NCBI RefSeq assembly: GCF_014851395.1
Contig: NW_024044681.1
Location: forward strand, 25,771,585 to 25,835,584
Length of the DNA: 64,000 nt
Direction of reading: 5' to 3'
DNA from: Micropterus salmoides
Lineage: Eukaryota; Chordata; Actinopteri; Centrarchiformes; Centrarchidae
Part shown: in pieces, positions 31,135 through 44,151 of the stretch
Position numbering within the stretch: the stretch's first letter is position 1
How the letters are laid out: each line of letters opens with the position of its first letter
The notes under the pieces: generated by a model
Database searches by the model: none
The model's input: only the letters and a program-made list of their open reading frames with translations
Told to the model about the DNA's origin: nothing
Program-made: the position numbers and the translations under genes

Positions 31135-31668
31135 CCTAGTGGTACGGCTCTAGGAATGTCAGTCTGTCGAACCACCACTTTAGTCCAGACTGAAACATCT
31201 CTATTGGATAGATTGCCATGAAATTTTGAAAAGATATTCATGATCCCCAGAGGCTGAACCCTAGTGCCTTTGGTGACTTTAACTTTATCGTCACCAAGTG
31301 GCAGTTTTTATTGAAATATCCTAACTATATCATTTTATCATAATACGACTTCAGAACTTTTGCGTGGTTTGTCATGACATTCCTTTCCCCCAGAGGATGA
31401 ATTGTAAAAATGTTGGTGGCCTTTAAGATGGCGCCATTATGAGGTCAAAATTCACTGTTGGTTGAGTGTTTTGGTTTATGGACCTGCAAAAATGACTACA
31501 TTCCCATCAGTCTCAGCTGCACTTTGTGTTTTAGTGCTAATTAGCGTTCATGCTAAACTAAGATGGTGAACATGGTAAACACAAACAACATGCCGGCATC
31601 GTCATTATGAGCATGTTAACATGTTGATGTTAGCATTTAGCTCAAAGTACTTATGTGATTAAGTACAG
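31135..31668. repeat. Teleost dispersed repeat ('gattgccatgaaattttg' family)
   Basis: The block contains 'agtccagactgaaacatctc', 'gattgccatgaaattttgaa', 'ccccagaggctgaaccctag' and then 'aagatggtgaacatggtaaa' with 'catgttgatgttagcattta'. Two internal copies of the 'catgac/ccccagaggatgaat' unit make it semi-tandem. A related copy is at 60350-60535. Confidence 0.7.
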
Positions 31669-31679
31669 CCTCACTGTAT

Positions 31680-31865
31680 CAAGGTTACACACAATGGTAA
31701 TGGGCTCAAAAGGCACAACTCAAGGTGGTTCACAAATAAACAATTTATTGAACCAAGTCCAAAATCACAAGGCTAGAGTCAAGGTCAAAAGACACAGAGC
31801 TAAGGTCAAAGCACACTGGGAATCAAGACAAACTGGCACGGAAACAAACAGGAAGTGGGCATATA
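31680..31865. repeat. Older repeat, left half, split by the Tc1 insertion
   Basis: 'caatttattgaaccaagtcc' and 'aaaatcacaaggctagagtc' resemble an abundant teleost repeat. I recognise its continuation on the other side of the Tc1 element at 33499-33690 ('ggagcacattagggcgggga', 'caggaaggcagacaaagaca'). The Tc1 is therefore nested in it. Confidence 0.5.
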
Positions 31866-33498
31866 CAGTGGGTACGGAAAGTATTCAGACCCCTTTAAAT
31901 TTTTCACTCTTTGTTTCATTGCAGCCATTTTCCAAAAATCAAAAAAGTTCATTTTATTTCTCAGTAATGTACACTCAGCACCCCATCTTGACAGAAAAAA
32001 ACAGAAATGTAGAAATTTTGGCAAATTTATTAAAAAAGAAAAACTGAAATATCACATGGTCATAAGTATTCAGACCCTTTGCCGTGACACTCATATTTAA
32101 CTCAGGTGCTGTCTATTTCTTCTGATCATCCTTGAGATGGTTCTACACCTTCATTTGAGTCCAGCTGTGTTTGATTATACTGATTGGACTTGATTAGGAA
32201 AGCCACACACCTGTCTATATAAGACCTTACAGCTCACAGTGCATGTCAGAGCAAATGAGAATCATGAGGTCAAAGGAACTGCCTGAAGAGCTCAGAGACA
32301 GAATTGTGGCAAGGCACAGATCTGGCCAAGGTTACAAAGACATTTCTGCTGCACTTAAGGTTCCTAAGAGCACAGTGGCCTCCATAATCCTCAAATGGAA
32401 GATGTTTGGGACGACCAGAACCCTTCCTAGAGCTGGCCGTCCGGCCAAACTGAGCTATCGGGGGAGAAGAGCCTTGGTGAGAGAGGTAAAGAAGAACCCA
32501 AAGGTCACTGTGGCTGAGCTCCAGAGATGCAGTCGGGAGATGGGAGAAAGTTGTAGTAAGTCAACCATCACTGCAGCAATCCACCAGTCGGGGCTTTATG
32601 GCAGAGTGGCCCGACGGAAGCCTCTCCTCAGTGCAAGACACATGAAAGCCCGCATGGAGTTTGCTAAAAAACACCTGAAGGACTCCAAGATGGTGATAAA
32701 TAAGATCCTCTGGTCTGATGAGACCAAGATAGAACTTTTTGGCCTTAATTCTAAGCGGTATGTGTGGAGAACACCAGGCACTGCTCATCACCTGTCCAAT
32801 ACAGTCTCAACAGTGAAGCATGGTGGTGGCAGCATCATGCTGTGGGGGTGTTTTTCAGCTGCAGGGACAGGACGACCGGTTGCAATCGAGGGAAAGATCA
32901 ATGCGGCCAAGTACAGGGATATCCTGGACGAAAACCTTTTCCAGAGCGCTCTGGACCTCAGACTGGGCCGAAGGTTTACCTTCCAACAAGACAATGACCC
33001 TAAGCACACCGCTAAAATAACGAAGGAGTGGCTTCACAACAACTCCATGGCTGTTCTTGAATGGCCCAGCCAGAGCCCTGACTTAAACCCAATTGAGCAT
33101 CTCTGAGAGACCTGAAAATGGCTGTCCACCAACGTTTACCATCCAACCTGACAGAACTGGAGAGGATCTGCAAGGAGGAATGGCAGAGGATACCCAAATC
33201 CTGATGTGAAAAACTTGTTGCATCTTTCCCAAAACGACTCATGGCTGTATTAGATCAAAAGGGTGCTTCTACTAAATACTGAGCAAAGGGTCTGAATACT
33301 TATGACCATGTGATATTTCAGTTTTTCTTTTTTAATAAATTTGCAAAAATTTCTACATTTCTGTTTTTTTCTGTCAAGATGGGGTGCTGAGTGTACATTA
33401 CTGAGAAATAAAATGAATTTTTTGATTTTTGGAAAATGGCTGCAATGAAACAAAGAGTGAAAAATTTAAAGGGGTCTGAATACTTTCCGTACCCACTG
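31866..33498 (+). mobile_element. Tc1-type DNA transposon, nearly intact, long inverted repeats
   Basis: A 1633-bp element flanked by TA at 31864-31865 and 33499-33500. The ends are long near-perfect inverted repeats of about 220 bp: CAGTGGGTACGGAAAG at the left and CTTTCCGTACCCACTG at the right, with inner parts such as 'agtattcagaccctttgc' facing 'gcaaagggtctgaatact'. The high arm identity marks a recent insertion. It holds one transposase with two lesions. The element lies between two halves of an older repeat. Confidence 0.95.
32243..33282 (+). pseudogene. Tc1 transposase, one frameshift plus one in-frame stop
   Basis: 287 codons are open from ATG 32243. They cover a paired-type DNA-binding region (about residues 11-60, then a GRPAKL motif) and a full DDE triad: D159 (WSDETK), D250 (QQDNDPKH) and E285 (NPIEHL), with the 34-residue spacing of Tc1. 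A single-base loss near 33103 creates the stop at 33104-33106, and the frame then resumes. The 1040-bp span is one short of 347 codons, which fits one deletion. A further TGA at 33202-33204 is in the resumed frame, which ends at 33280-33282. The catalytic core is whole but the last 60 or so residues are lost. Confidence 0.93.
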
Positions 33499-33690
33499 TA
33501 TACACACTAGGGCCTGGGAGACAACGAGGCACAAGTGGAGCACATTAGGGCGGGGACAGGTAATCATACAGGGCAGGAAGGCAGACAAAGACATGAAAAG
33601 AGACAAGATGGTAAATTCCAACAGAACAGGAAGTTGTTGCAGACACCAGACTGAACACATAGCCTAACTGCGGGAGCTGGGCATGACACA
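33499..33690. repeat. Older repeat, right half, split by the Tc1 insertion
   Basis: Continues the repeat seen at 31680-31865. It contains 'gcacattagggcggggacag' and 'aggaagttgttgcagacacc', typical words of the same teleost family. Confidence 0.45.
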
Positions 33691-35235
33691 GAGCCGCTAA
33701 CATGCCTGATAGAGGATTTCATCCACGTTGCCTGCTGCTCTGCCGCTGTCTGAGCATTGTTCCTGCAGTCAAGCCAGACAGAGTGCAGTCTGAGTTTTAC
33801 AATAGCACTCTGCTGTTCTCAGACATATTTTAAAGCATTAATTGATTTTTAAATTGATTTGAGAAAAGACATTCCATTCAATGCACTGGCACTTCAGTAA
33901 AAAGATTAATTTTTTCACTGTGCAGAGCACTTTAAGGACAGAGTAGAAATGACACCAAAAATCAACCTCAATATTTATCCTCTGTACTGATGCAGCACAT
34001 GTTGTTCCAGATCCGAGTGTGTAATTTCTGGTGCGTGGCTGCATTGTTTCCTGGTGTTTAACACGAGCCAAAGTCAGTATTTCATGACAGAGCTTTGGTG
34101 TATCTTGAAGACTCGAGGCTTGGATTTTTAATAAATGATATGTCCTCACTGCTAAGGCAAAGAGAACTGGAGCAAGAAATTACATGCGTTCACCACTCCT
34201 CCTTCCCTCCTTCCCACTCCTCCTCCTCCTCCTCCCCTCTGCTTCACTACCTGTGTTTCTCAGCAGATTTCATCACCACTGGAGGTGCTTTCACTTGATT
34301 CATGAAGCAGATAAAAGAGGCGCATGCAGATTACAGCCTGACTCTTTGACACATGAACACGGCGCACATTTGCAGCTCGGTGTATCTCCAGACAGCTCCT
34401 CCTCTCATCTCATCCCAACCAAAAAATGACCTAGATTCTCCAGGCTGCTGGATGTTTACATATGCAGCATACTGATGACATTGTCAGTCAGAAAGCATTG
34501 CTCTCAGCAGCTCTAACTGTAACTACAGCTCCAGTCTGCCCTCCTATCATGATGAAATGCTCTGCAGAGCCACAGATCCCTGCTGTCCTCTGACTGCATG
34601 CATGATGATGTTAATGGCTATTGATCCTCCTGGCTGGCAGACAGCCAAGATATCCTGATGTTACTCCAGCTAGATGTATTAATTTTTGCACTGAATCACA
34701 AGCTGGCCTCCGTCATTAGGCTCCGCAAAAGTTTCAGAAAAGGTTTACATCTCTCTCTCTCTCTCGTCATGAATATTCAGAAAAGGTCAAGTCCCTGCTC
34801 CCCCCCCCCCTCTCTCTATCCTCTCGTGACTGTGTCCTGAATAATCTGTCCCTGATTCATCTCTTGTTCCAGTGCTTGTTCCTGCCCCAGCTGGAGTGTT
34901 GTTTTTTTTATTATTATAGCAGAGGTGGGAGGGGGCAAATTTGGGGATTTGTTTTGTTCAACATCTGGCCTTGTATCAGTCCCAGATTTTGATTTATGTC
35001 TCAGCTGTATCTCATATCTAAAGTTATTCTGTTTACAAATTGCATGTGTGTATCCACTGGATTTAAGCTCCCAAAACTTTATTGGATGAAAAAAAAAAAC
35101 TATTTTGTCCCTGGTTAAATCCTGCACCTTTCCTAAATACACCACCTCTCTGCATCTTGTATTTATATTATGGTTCCATATTGCTGCAGTGATGTTGATG
35201 AAGAAGGGGTGGTGTTCAGTTGACTTTTTGGTTTG

Positions 35236-35360
35236 CATGTTCTCCCACTTATTCAGGCAAGTCTCCTCCTACGGTTCAAGGTGGATTTGGAGACTGTGAT
35301 GGATTGGCAGCCTGTCCAAGGTGTCTCCCTTCCTTCAACCCAATGCATGCTGGGATATGC
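35236..35360. repeat. Decayed teleost repeat fragment
   Basis: 'gcatgttctcccacttattc' followed by 'gtgatggattggcagcctgt', 'ccaaggtgtctcccttcctt' and 'atgcatgctgggatatgctc' matches the tail of a common fish repeat whose full copies read 'ctggcgacctgtccagggtg'. Confidence 0.6.
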
Positions 35361-36528
35361 TCCAGTGCACCCCTTGACAATGAAAAGGAAAAAGCAGGTA
35401 AAGAATATAAATGGAACAATGCAGTTTGCACATTGACAGCTTGAAACTGTGAGATTCTTCTTTAAGGCAACAAAGAACATGCTATTTTATAAAGTTTGTT
35501 AAGAGCCATTTCCTCCAGACCAGCTATAGAGAGCAGTGAACTGGAACAGTGCAGCCACACTGGGACAACTACTTCACCTCACAGGGTTAAATACAGCCCG
35601 GGCTCCAAGTCCCTCCAGGTTTCCTATACACTCTTAAAGATTCAGCTGACAGTTCTTGAGCAGGAGCTGAAGCCTTCTACAACCTTAATCAAAACAAATC
35701 CGCAGTCACACATCTAAAGAACACATTCAAGATGATTCTTATAAAGGTATTCATATTTTTCTTTCATATGCACCCAGCTGGCTTGAGATAATACTATGCA
35801 GGAATATGCTTTAGGAAAATTAGCTTGGATCTCTGTTACAGATACATGTTGTGGCCTCATTTCAAAGCCTGGTCAATTAAATATTTCCAGTTTGAAATGT
35901 CTACTCCAAAACATGAACTGATTATTAAAGCATTCTCATAAATAATTACAGGAAGGTGTTTATAAAGCAAATGGCTGCAAATCGATTGCCATGATACATC
36001 TTCTTTCAACAAGAACTGTGTCATAATGTTCTCCACTGGGTGCGACCTGAACATATTTGCAGGTTTGTTTTTTGCTCAGGCAAATATCTTCATTGACTAA
36101 TTCATTATAAGCCTGTAAATCTCCACAGAGATCCTTAATTTGTTTTTTAATTATTGCACAACGAATAAAGGTCACATCTTTTTATTGCAAGAACAAAAAA
36201 CTCATCACTATATTCTCCTATGGTTTCAAGATTTTCCTCTTGTCTAAATGAACCAAATTTATCTACTTTTATGATTTGAGTGGACTCTTCTAGTGTTGCT
36301 GAAAGATGATAAAATACAATCTGGCATGCTGGCCATGGTTTTGAAAACTTTGGCATTTGCCAACACTTTTTTCACCTTCTAAAGTGAGTGATTTATGCAT
36401 CCAGATCTATATCCACTGGATACTGGTGCACTGAAGCAGATTTTTTTTCTGTGTTCTCTGATAAAAAGGAAAATGGCCTGTGAAGTCAGGTGAAGGATGA
36501 AAGAGCAGGCAAACGCGCGTGTGTGTCT

Positions 36529-36544
36529 TTGTTTGTTTGTTTGT

Positions 36545-36606
<62 letters not shown>
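36529..36606. repeat. Compound microsatellite (GTTT)n(GT)n(GA)n
   Basis: GTTT units pass into about 13 GT and then about 14 GA units. Frames crossing it read Cys-Val or Arg-Glu and are not genes. Confidence 0.95.
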
Positions 36607-36609
<3 letters not shown>

Positions 36610-39600
36610 TGCTGATGCCAAAATGATTGATAACTCTCTCTCTGAGCTGAGCGCAGTTTCAACCTCCTCGACTCCGTCCTGTGTAATGCCAGGTTGCCAT
36701 GGTTACCCTCGCTCTTCATACAAGGAAATGGGAGAAGAGGGGAAAAAAGCAGAAAGATTTTCTCCGCCTCTCCTTTATGAAACGCTTTTGCTGAGCTATC
36801 CTGGGGAGTTGAGAGGAGAGCGCTGACCTGCCTGTCCTGCAGTGAATGAAAAAAATGTTTGGGGGGGGGAATCAAACATTTAGCTGCAAACCCATACCCT
36901 CCTCTGGGATGTAAAAATGTGGCAGGGCTGATTACCTCTGCAAACTCATTTTCACCCCTATTAGAGCAACTCATTTGCATTTCCGCTATATTTTCAGTGA
37001 GTGCATGCCAGAGGTGGCTTTGATTTCCACAGCCCTCTTTGCAATAATGACCTCTAGTGGTTCCTATAAAATCCAAAAAACAAAAAGATAAAATAGCTCT
37101 GACTCACACTTACCCTGTTTGTCTGAAAGATGTCTGGATGATGAAAGATGTCGCACTGTTATTCTTTCGTCGCCGATGATGCCAAAAGAAGAAATGTAAA
37201 AATGTAATCTAACACACGCCTCGTTGCATTTACATAAACCCCGCTCATCCTCCCAGAGACGCCAGAGTTACACTTAGAGGCAGAAGTTAATCTTTTTATT
37301 TACAGAGTTGTGGTTTGAGCCAAGACAGAGAGACACAGTCTAAGACATAACAGGAGTAAACAGGATGAGACGCCTGCAGGGGGGGGGATCAGTTTGCACA
37401 ACCACCCACATAGACCCAGAGTTTCCTCTGATGAAGGCCCAGAGTCCTCCTGTGAAAAGCTGTTTTTAATGCTGGATGACACCTAGCTCGTTTAGCAATG
37501 AGTTCTTTGATTGACTCGCTTCAACTTACCTTTCTTTTTATTCATTGTACTGCCTACAAAATGCTTAGGAGACTAAAGAAGTGGAAACCTTTCTGCTTTT
37601 GAATAAAGCCAGTGTGGGCTCAGGACAGTCTGCGTCCAATAATGGGCACTGATGGATGCCTGACCCACTTTGAACGTTTTATGCCCTCTGAAAGCTGACC
37701 CCAGCGTGCAGAGAAAGCAACCATTAGTGCCCCTGCTGGCGGATTACTAGTAATAAAAACATTCATTTTCCCAGCGCTAAATGCAAATTAATTTTTCATG
37801 AATAATTAAGTGCATGAAAATGAATGATGGTTTTGAATTGGTACCAGTATAATGTTATGAGATGAACATAATATTACAACCTACAACGACTTTCATTGCA
37901 GTAAAGCCTCTTAAAGCCTCAGCTGCAAAGCCGCTGCCATGAAAAGCACTCAGTGAAAAGGATATTGTTTTTCTGTAGAAATTAAACAATTGGGCCCATC
38001 ACATACAACACAGGGGGTCTTTTATACAATAGCAGTTTATCCATAATATTACTGAAGATTAGTCTCAACTTCAACAGCTCTTCCTCTTTCTTTGGCAAGT
38101 TTTTCTGTGTTTAATGGAATTTCTGTTCACCTTGCCATATTAAATACTTACAAAAACATTCAGATTTTACACACTAACCTTATAATTATCTTGTAAAATA
38201 TGAGGCTTTGTTATAAACTACCCAAAAGATATAAAATAGTTATAACCACCATGTCAAGCAGCAACGTTAAAATGCTGCTTACAGTGTTAACGCCTCTGTA
38301 ATACCACAAAATAAAACAATGACACCTAATAACAGTGATACTTTTTTTCGTTGCTATTTTATGTACAATTTGCCCACGATATTTGTTTATTTTAACTTTA
38401 GACTTTTACTTGTAATTACATTTTACATACCATACATTGTGATGTGATTATTTATACTTGAACCTGAGTTCAGTGACCTTTTACCAACACCACAACCTGT
38501 TAACACAATATTTGACATATACAGTTTTATGGGGAATGTGCTGACACTACTTTTAGCTCTTTGGTCTCCACCAACTCTTGAGATGATCATTCACCAGCTA
38601 TTCGCTAACTGTGTCTGTCTGATGTTTAGTTCTGGGCAGGTAGATTTTTAGAGGTGTTTTTTTGTAGATGTTGTTTTTAATGAAAAAAGCTGCCTTCGGG
38701 GTCTGGAAACTTGCACTGATGAGCGCACTGAAAGTGAACCAGTTACGCTGCATTCATGTAAAACCAAAGCAATGAGGTGAAAGACATTAAAACACTTGGG
38801 AATGGCAGGTGATAATTCTCTGTGCGTTTGTTGGTACGTGCGACACCTTTCAATATACATAGTCATTTCATCCAATTTTTGCCAGTTGACAAAGGCCTTT
38901 AATTGGTATTGAGCCAAGTATGATCCAGCTTTGTAGACATCATTATGATTGTGATTATGTTTCTTTTGCTTAATGTCATTTTCTGCCCTTTAGTGCAGTT
39001 AGGGATCTTCTGAAAGGGTTGAATGTGACCAGCAGAGGGCAATAAGGTGACTTTTAGCCTGAAAGCAGTTAACAGAGGCCCTTATAAGGTACTTTCGCAT
39101 CATGATGTACTGTATAGTACTGTATAGTACTGTTTCGCTTCATGATGTCTGCTGTGCTAAAACACCTTTGTCTCTATTGTGAAAATGGTCGTGGATGCTA
39201 AAAGACACTGATAAAAGTCCTAGATTACTTCATGCCAATTTAAATGTCTTGTCTGCTTCATGGCTTACGTGACTCTTCCTTATTTAGTAGAGCTTATTGG
39301 GTGAGTCATTTTTCAGCTCGGTCTGTTTAATTATCATTAGCCTCATGACACAGAGCAGCACCTGCACGTAGAATCCAAAACTTCATAAACACAAACAGAA
39401 ACATGTCAAGCAGCAGTTAGACTAAACTCATACTGACACAAACAAACTCTTCATTATTATTCACACAGTTATATTAGCAGGGGAGGCAGGAGGAGGCTGA
39501 CACAAAGTATTGTCTGGTGAAATACTATGGCTATCAGCTGATTCACTGTTTTCATATGTGATCCCTCTACCAGAAAAATAACATGAGTCACCGGTTTACT

Positions 39601-42600
39601 GAAGGAGATAGCAGTGATTCAACATGACTTATCCTGAGTGAGAAGTGTCCTGTCAACGCTCATCCCTGCTGCTGACCTTGCCGCAAGATGTGACTTCAGT
39701 TAAAAAAATGAAAAGCAACCGCAACTGTAACTGCATAATATCTTAGATTCATCAGGGCCGTTATCTGCTTTGTCTTTCATTTAAGATGTTGAAAATTAAA
39801 TAAATAAAATTACTTACTTAAAATTACTGAGAATTTTCTCCTACGCACATTCTGCACCTCACATCCGTGCTTTTACCAGATGATATTTCGCTTAAATCCC
39901 CACTAACATCAAAAGCTGTTTGCAAAGAAAAGATGATAGCGTGGTCTGCTGAAGCCTCCCTCCACTGCTTGTTTGGGTGGGTGATTTGCAGGCTGATCAA
40001 CATCCCGCCCCTCCTGTGACCCATGGTTTGACTGTATGTGTATTCAGAGCCAGTGAGCAAGGGACTTTCAAACTAATAATAATAAAATAAAAACTGTGTT
40101 AACGTGCGATAAAATAATTGTCGGCGTTAATTCAGGGTGGTGAGAGATGCTCAAGAGAAGACCTGTTGCCGACCAACATCATGTAAGAAGAGGCTCTGAT
40201 GTTGTCACAGATGAATGGCGAGCCTATGGACAGGCCCTAACAGATGCAGTGGACAATTAAAGACAACCGCTTCACAAAACGTAGCCTCAAGGTCGGAAAA
40301 ACAATCCAGCATTAATGGAATGGATCAGCCCTTTCGCCAGTCATGTGATCCAAGAGAGAGCAGCTCATATGAAAGACTGGAAACCCCACAGTATTGTCGC
40401 CCTAAATATGTAAAATTTTAAGAAGGTGATTAGAAAGTTTTTCTATGTCAAAAACTTCAAAGAGCAGAATTCAAACTACAGAAATAAAAATCAAATAAAT
40501 GTATGTCAAATTAAAATATCCCAATGCAATACATTTAATGGGGTTTAAATTTGACTGTTCAGTAGTGGTTCAATTTTGTATTTAGATACCAGTAGCTTTT
40601 TTTTTTTAAAATAATTTGAACCAGGACTTCTATACCAAAAGTGTGTGAGACTCTCTGAAAGAGAAAATGTCAGCATTGCCTTTTATCTACATTTTCTGTA
40701 CAGTCATGTAACATTTATGTCTTATATTGAGGCCGGAGATTTCTAGGCTCTGCATTGTTGTGGTCAAAGAGCTAAGAAGCATTTTAAACTCCAGGGGCAG
40801 CAGCAGAGGCAAAGTACACGCAGCTCCTTCATTTTCCTTTTATCTGTATGACCACCAGTTTGCTCATTATAAACCTTTTAACTTTGTGTAATAGGTAGAT
40901 TTTGATTTCTTCATGAACAGTCAAAACCACCAGAGTTTCTCAGAAATAGCTTATTTAAAAAAGGCAAACCACATCCTTTTTGAAATAAGATACATTGATG
41001 TACATATCTGTTTATCTCTAAGTACATGTTGTGCTACTCTGGTACTGTCATCAGAACAGCACTTCTCTGGAAGTAGTCCTTTCCTGCATTGGTACATTAA
41101 GCTCATTACATCTTCATCTGTTTAAAACAGGCTGCTACCACCACATGATATTGTAAGGACATTCTTTTTGCATATCGTCTCATACTGACCAATTCAAGTC
41201 AGTATTTTCCTCTCAGTTTGAGAGTGACTGCACTCTCTGAATGTGTGTCATAAAAGCAACATCTTGAGGCCATTTCAGCAACTGAAATAAACAATCTGTT
41301 GTGTCTCCAAATTACAGATGTTAGATGACTTCCATACAGCTCTGTGCGATGTAAGTTGTGCAGTGCAGTTGGAATGAGAAAGACGCCAGGAGCAGTGGAA
41401 CAACTCTGTGGCAGCAGCCAGAGCAAAAAGGAATTATAACATGGCTGCGAGACATGCAGATGGAGGCTTGAACATGAGATAAACTGGGAGGATTTAAATT
41501 TTTGGCCTTTCTTCTCTTTTTCATCATGGCAAAAAAAAAAAGCCTGAAGCTTTGCACCAGCCCAGTGCTAGATGACTGGAAGTCTCAGCTGGAATGAGAC
41601 AAGTCTCACAATATTCATATTCACTGAATAGGGCTATTATATGACAGCTGGAAAAACAGACAGTCCTCATCCAGTATGCTGACACAACTTCCCACAGTAA
41701 GACAGATGGAAAGACACACCCATCCTAAATATTTTTGACACATGAGTGTAATAGCGACTAAGATTTCACTTGAGTTAAATAGTCAGACTTTAACATATAA
41801 AATCGTTCCAGTTTGAACAGCCTTGTTTTGTGTGCTTTAAAGCTTGTTTCTCCAAAGCTAACCTGTCAATTCCAACTTTTAACACATAGAACATCTCAGG
41901 CAACAAACCAAATGATGTTCATAAATACAATACATAATACAGCACATCATTCATCCTCAAAACCATAATCAGTCACTCTAATACAAAACTCTCGCTGAGA
42001 GTTTCAAACACAACCATACATACACTTTTTCTATACTGTGGCGATGCTCCTAAAATTATGCCTTGTGGACAGTATTTTGTTGTTGATACATGTTTTATGT
42101 GTCTGCAATAATAACAATAATAATAGTAAAAATATCTTGTAATTTGAACCTTTATACCCATCAGCTTTTGTCTCTGAAATCAACATAAAAATAAATACTT
42201 AAATTACTGTACTGGTGATTCTTGAAATGCGAAACAAAGGACCAAATTCACTGAATCTTTCTATCAAAATTTTAGTTTATCCATTGTTTGTCCTCTGGGC
42301 TTCATTATTAGAAAACTTAGCTCATAAATACCATATTTTTCTGCAGCTGGTTTTCAAATTGCTGATGTGGGAACGTGCTTTAACACACCACCAGCGGGGT
42401 TATCAAAATGAAACAAGAATTAGGCAATGGACATTACCAGTCAGATATATTCAAGTGAGATGATGAACCACATTTCCTACTGCGTTTTCAGAGAGCCCCT
42501 TTGTGCAGGAAGCCTCAGATGTAATAATGTAGTCACAGTTAATTAACTGCAATGAGGCTGAGGAGTCCCAGGGGAGAGAGTCTTATCTCACTGTGCGTCC

Positions 42601-42620
42601 AGTCTTGCTCTGTTTTCTGT

Positions 42621-43337
42621 TCACTGTGCCTCAGCTGTGTCATGCATAGAGATGCTGTCCTCCTGTTTCCTTTGACTCCTGTGCCTCCAGAGCAGGACGG
42701 CCAGCAAGAGGAGCAGCAGGAAGCCCAGAGCTCCCCCGATGAGTCCGGCTTTCAGAGGCAGACTGTTGTCTCTGGGCTGGTACATCTTGCAAGACTCATT
42801 GCGTCCAGCATCATTCACTGCAACTACACAGACCATTGAGAGGTGGTCTATGTCACCCACTCCGCCGCTCCTTTGGTCCTTCCCAAACTTCTGTCTCTCT
42901 TGTCCCCCTACTGTCACAATATAACCAGTGACATATGAATAAGGTGCACACCAATGAACTACGACCTCTGACCCGTTCCAGGACACCGATTTCAGGTTGG
43001 GAGTCTCTGGAGCCACATTATGTAAAGTGAACCCTGGACACAAGCAGCCGGTGGAGGCTGCCAGAACAGCACAGGGGATCTGACCTTCCAGACAGGGTTT
43101 GTAGTTGCATCGCTCAGAGGTCGCTTCAACTGGAGGTGCTGTTTTGAGTGAAAAAGGGCTCTCTGTGTCTTCATATTGAGAGTAGTCCTCTGAGGGAAGG
43201 GGCTCGGTCAAAAACCCTTGTGGTCTCAGAGGATATGTTCCAGGGATTTGTGATGTCACAGGCAGGGTAGAGTAACCTCTGATGAGAAGCAGGAAAACGA
43301 TCACCAGGGGGAAAGGAAGGTCTCTGCTGGCAGCCAT
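42621..43337 (-). CDS. lrrn4cl: LRRN4CL-like single-pass membrane protein with fibronectin III domain
   Basis: One 238-codon frame on the minus strand, ATG at 43337 and TGA at 42621-42623. Order: signal peptide (about 1-25), an acidic Pro/Ser/Thr stretch (about 40-70), a Cys-rich motif with C77, C82, C89, C98 and C100 ending CLCPG, a fibronectin type III-like domain (about 108-185, with VVVHWCAPYS and SMVCVVAVNDAG), a transmembrane helix (about 197-217) and a basic cytosolic tail. N-glycosylation sites lie at N121 and N180. The Cys spacing, CLCPG, HWCAP and VCVVAxNxAG match human LRRN4CL, a short relative of the LRRN4 C-terminal part. Function is not established. LRRN4 itself is an alternative, but no leucine-rich repeats are encoded nearby. 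Confidence 0.78.
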   Translation of the reverse strand: MAASRDLPFPLVIVFLLLIRGYSTLPVTSQIPGTYPLRPQGFLTEPLPSEDYSQYEDTESPFSLKTAPPVEATSERCNYKPCLEGQIPCAVLAASTGCLCPGFTLHNVAPETPNLKSVSWNGSEVVVHWCAPYSYVTGYIVTVGGQERQKFGKDQRSGGVGDIDHLSMVCVVAVNDAGRNESCKMYQPRDNSLPLKAGLIGGALGFLLLLLLAVLLWRHRSQRKQEDSISMHDTAEAQ

Positions 43338-43344
43338 TGTGCTG

Positions 43345-43448
43345 TCTGGTGATCACAGAAAGTAAAACTCAGTATGTTGGAAAATAAGTTTTTTTAAAAA
43401 TATATATTAAAAATATATCAGCCCCTTGGGTTTCCAGCAATGTGTACC
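43345..43448 (-). other. Probable 5' UTR intron and upstream exon of the lrrn4cl-like gene
   Basis: On the minus strand a donor CTGAAG|GTACAC lies at 43448/43447, and an acceptor (TTTTACTTTCTGTGATCACCAG) ends at 43346, eight bases before the ATG. This would remove a 102-bp intron from the 5' UTR. The exon above 43448 is short, and its own start is not certain. Confidence 0.5.
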
Positions 43449-44151
43449 TTCAGAGCGCCTGTTTCTTTTTGTCTTGTATGGAAGAGCCTGAAGACAGAGA
43501 TTCCTCCCCTGATGCTGTGTCTTTTAGAGATTATACGACTGCACAGGGAAGCAGTGTCGAATGAAACAAATGGCTTAAATGTGGGCCTAGTTTCAGTTGG
43601 GAAATAAATAAAATCTCCCTAGCTTCAAAGCATAAACTGTTTTCTGAAAACCAGAGCACACTGCTTTTCTCTTGGGTAAGCAAATGACAAAAATGTGGAC
43701 TTAATTAATTTAAATTTATTATTCTGTGGCATGTTTGTCAATGATTTATAGTCTTGTATAAATCTTGCTGTTAGGGATAATCCTCATTTGTTAAACTTTG
43801 GAGGTACTTCACACTAATTCAGCATTCCAGGCGGTATTGCACAACAGGTCCAAATGCCTACACACCCATGATAGAGAGCAGCAGCCCTCTAGGCTGGATC
43901 CAGTTACAAGCTGCCTGTGCGATTTCCACAAGAAACCACACAAACATACCTGAAATGTGCTCTGTGGTGAACATGCATGGAGATATAACAATGAAGCCCA
44001 TTCATAAATCTCTGTATTTAACTGCACTGAAAACAGAGCAGGAGCCCTCACTGAATACTAACACTTTGTGCTCTTTGTTTGCACCACAGCTAAACTATAT
44101 CCCCTTGAGTTAGGAGTGAAAATGTGCCAATGGTAAAAGATAGGAACGTAC

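Larger units (their letters stand above)
33700..42620. other. Gene-poor intergenic DNA
   Basis: No reading frame here resembles a known protein, and no splice-linked series of exons was found. The region holds microsatellites (34752-34766, 36529-36606), a decayed repeat at 35236-35360 and short homopolymers. Distal enhancers are possible but cannot be identified from sequence alone. Confidence 0.6.

Noticed and set aside
35857..36356. Overlapping minus-strand frames with ordinary-looking composition
   Set aside because: They are in different frames of AT-rich DNA, no family was recognised and no splice sites link them.
36486..37076. 196-codon minus-strand open frame
   Set aside because: Its end is the GT/GA microsatellite and the rest has no recognisable domain, splice context or codon bias.
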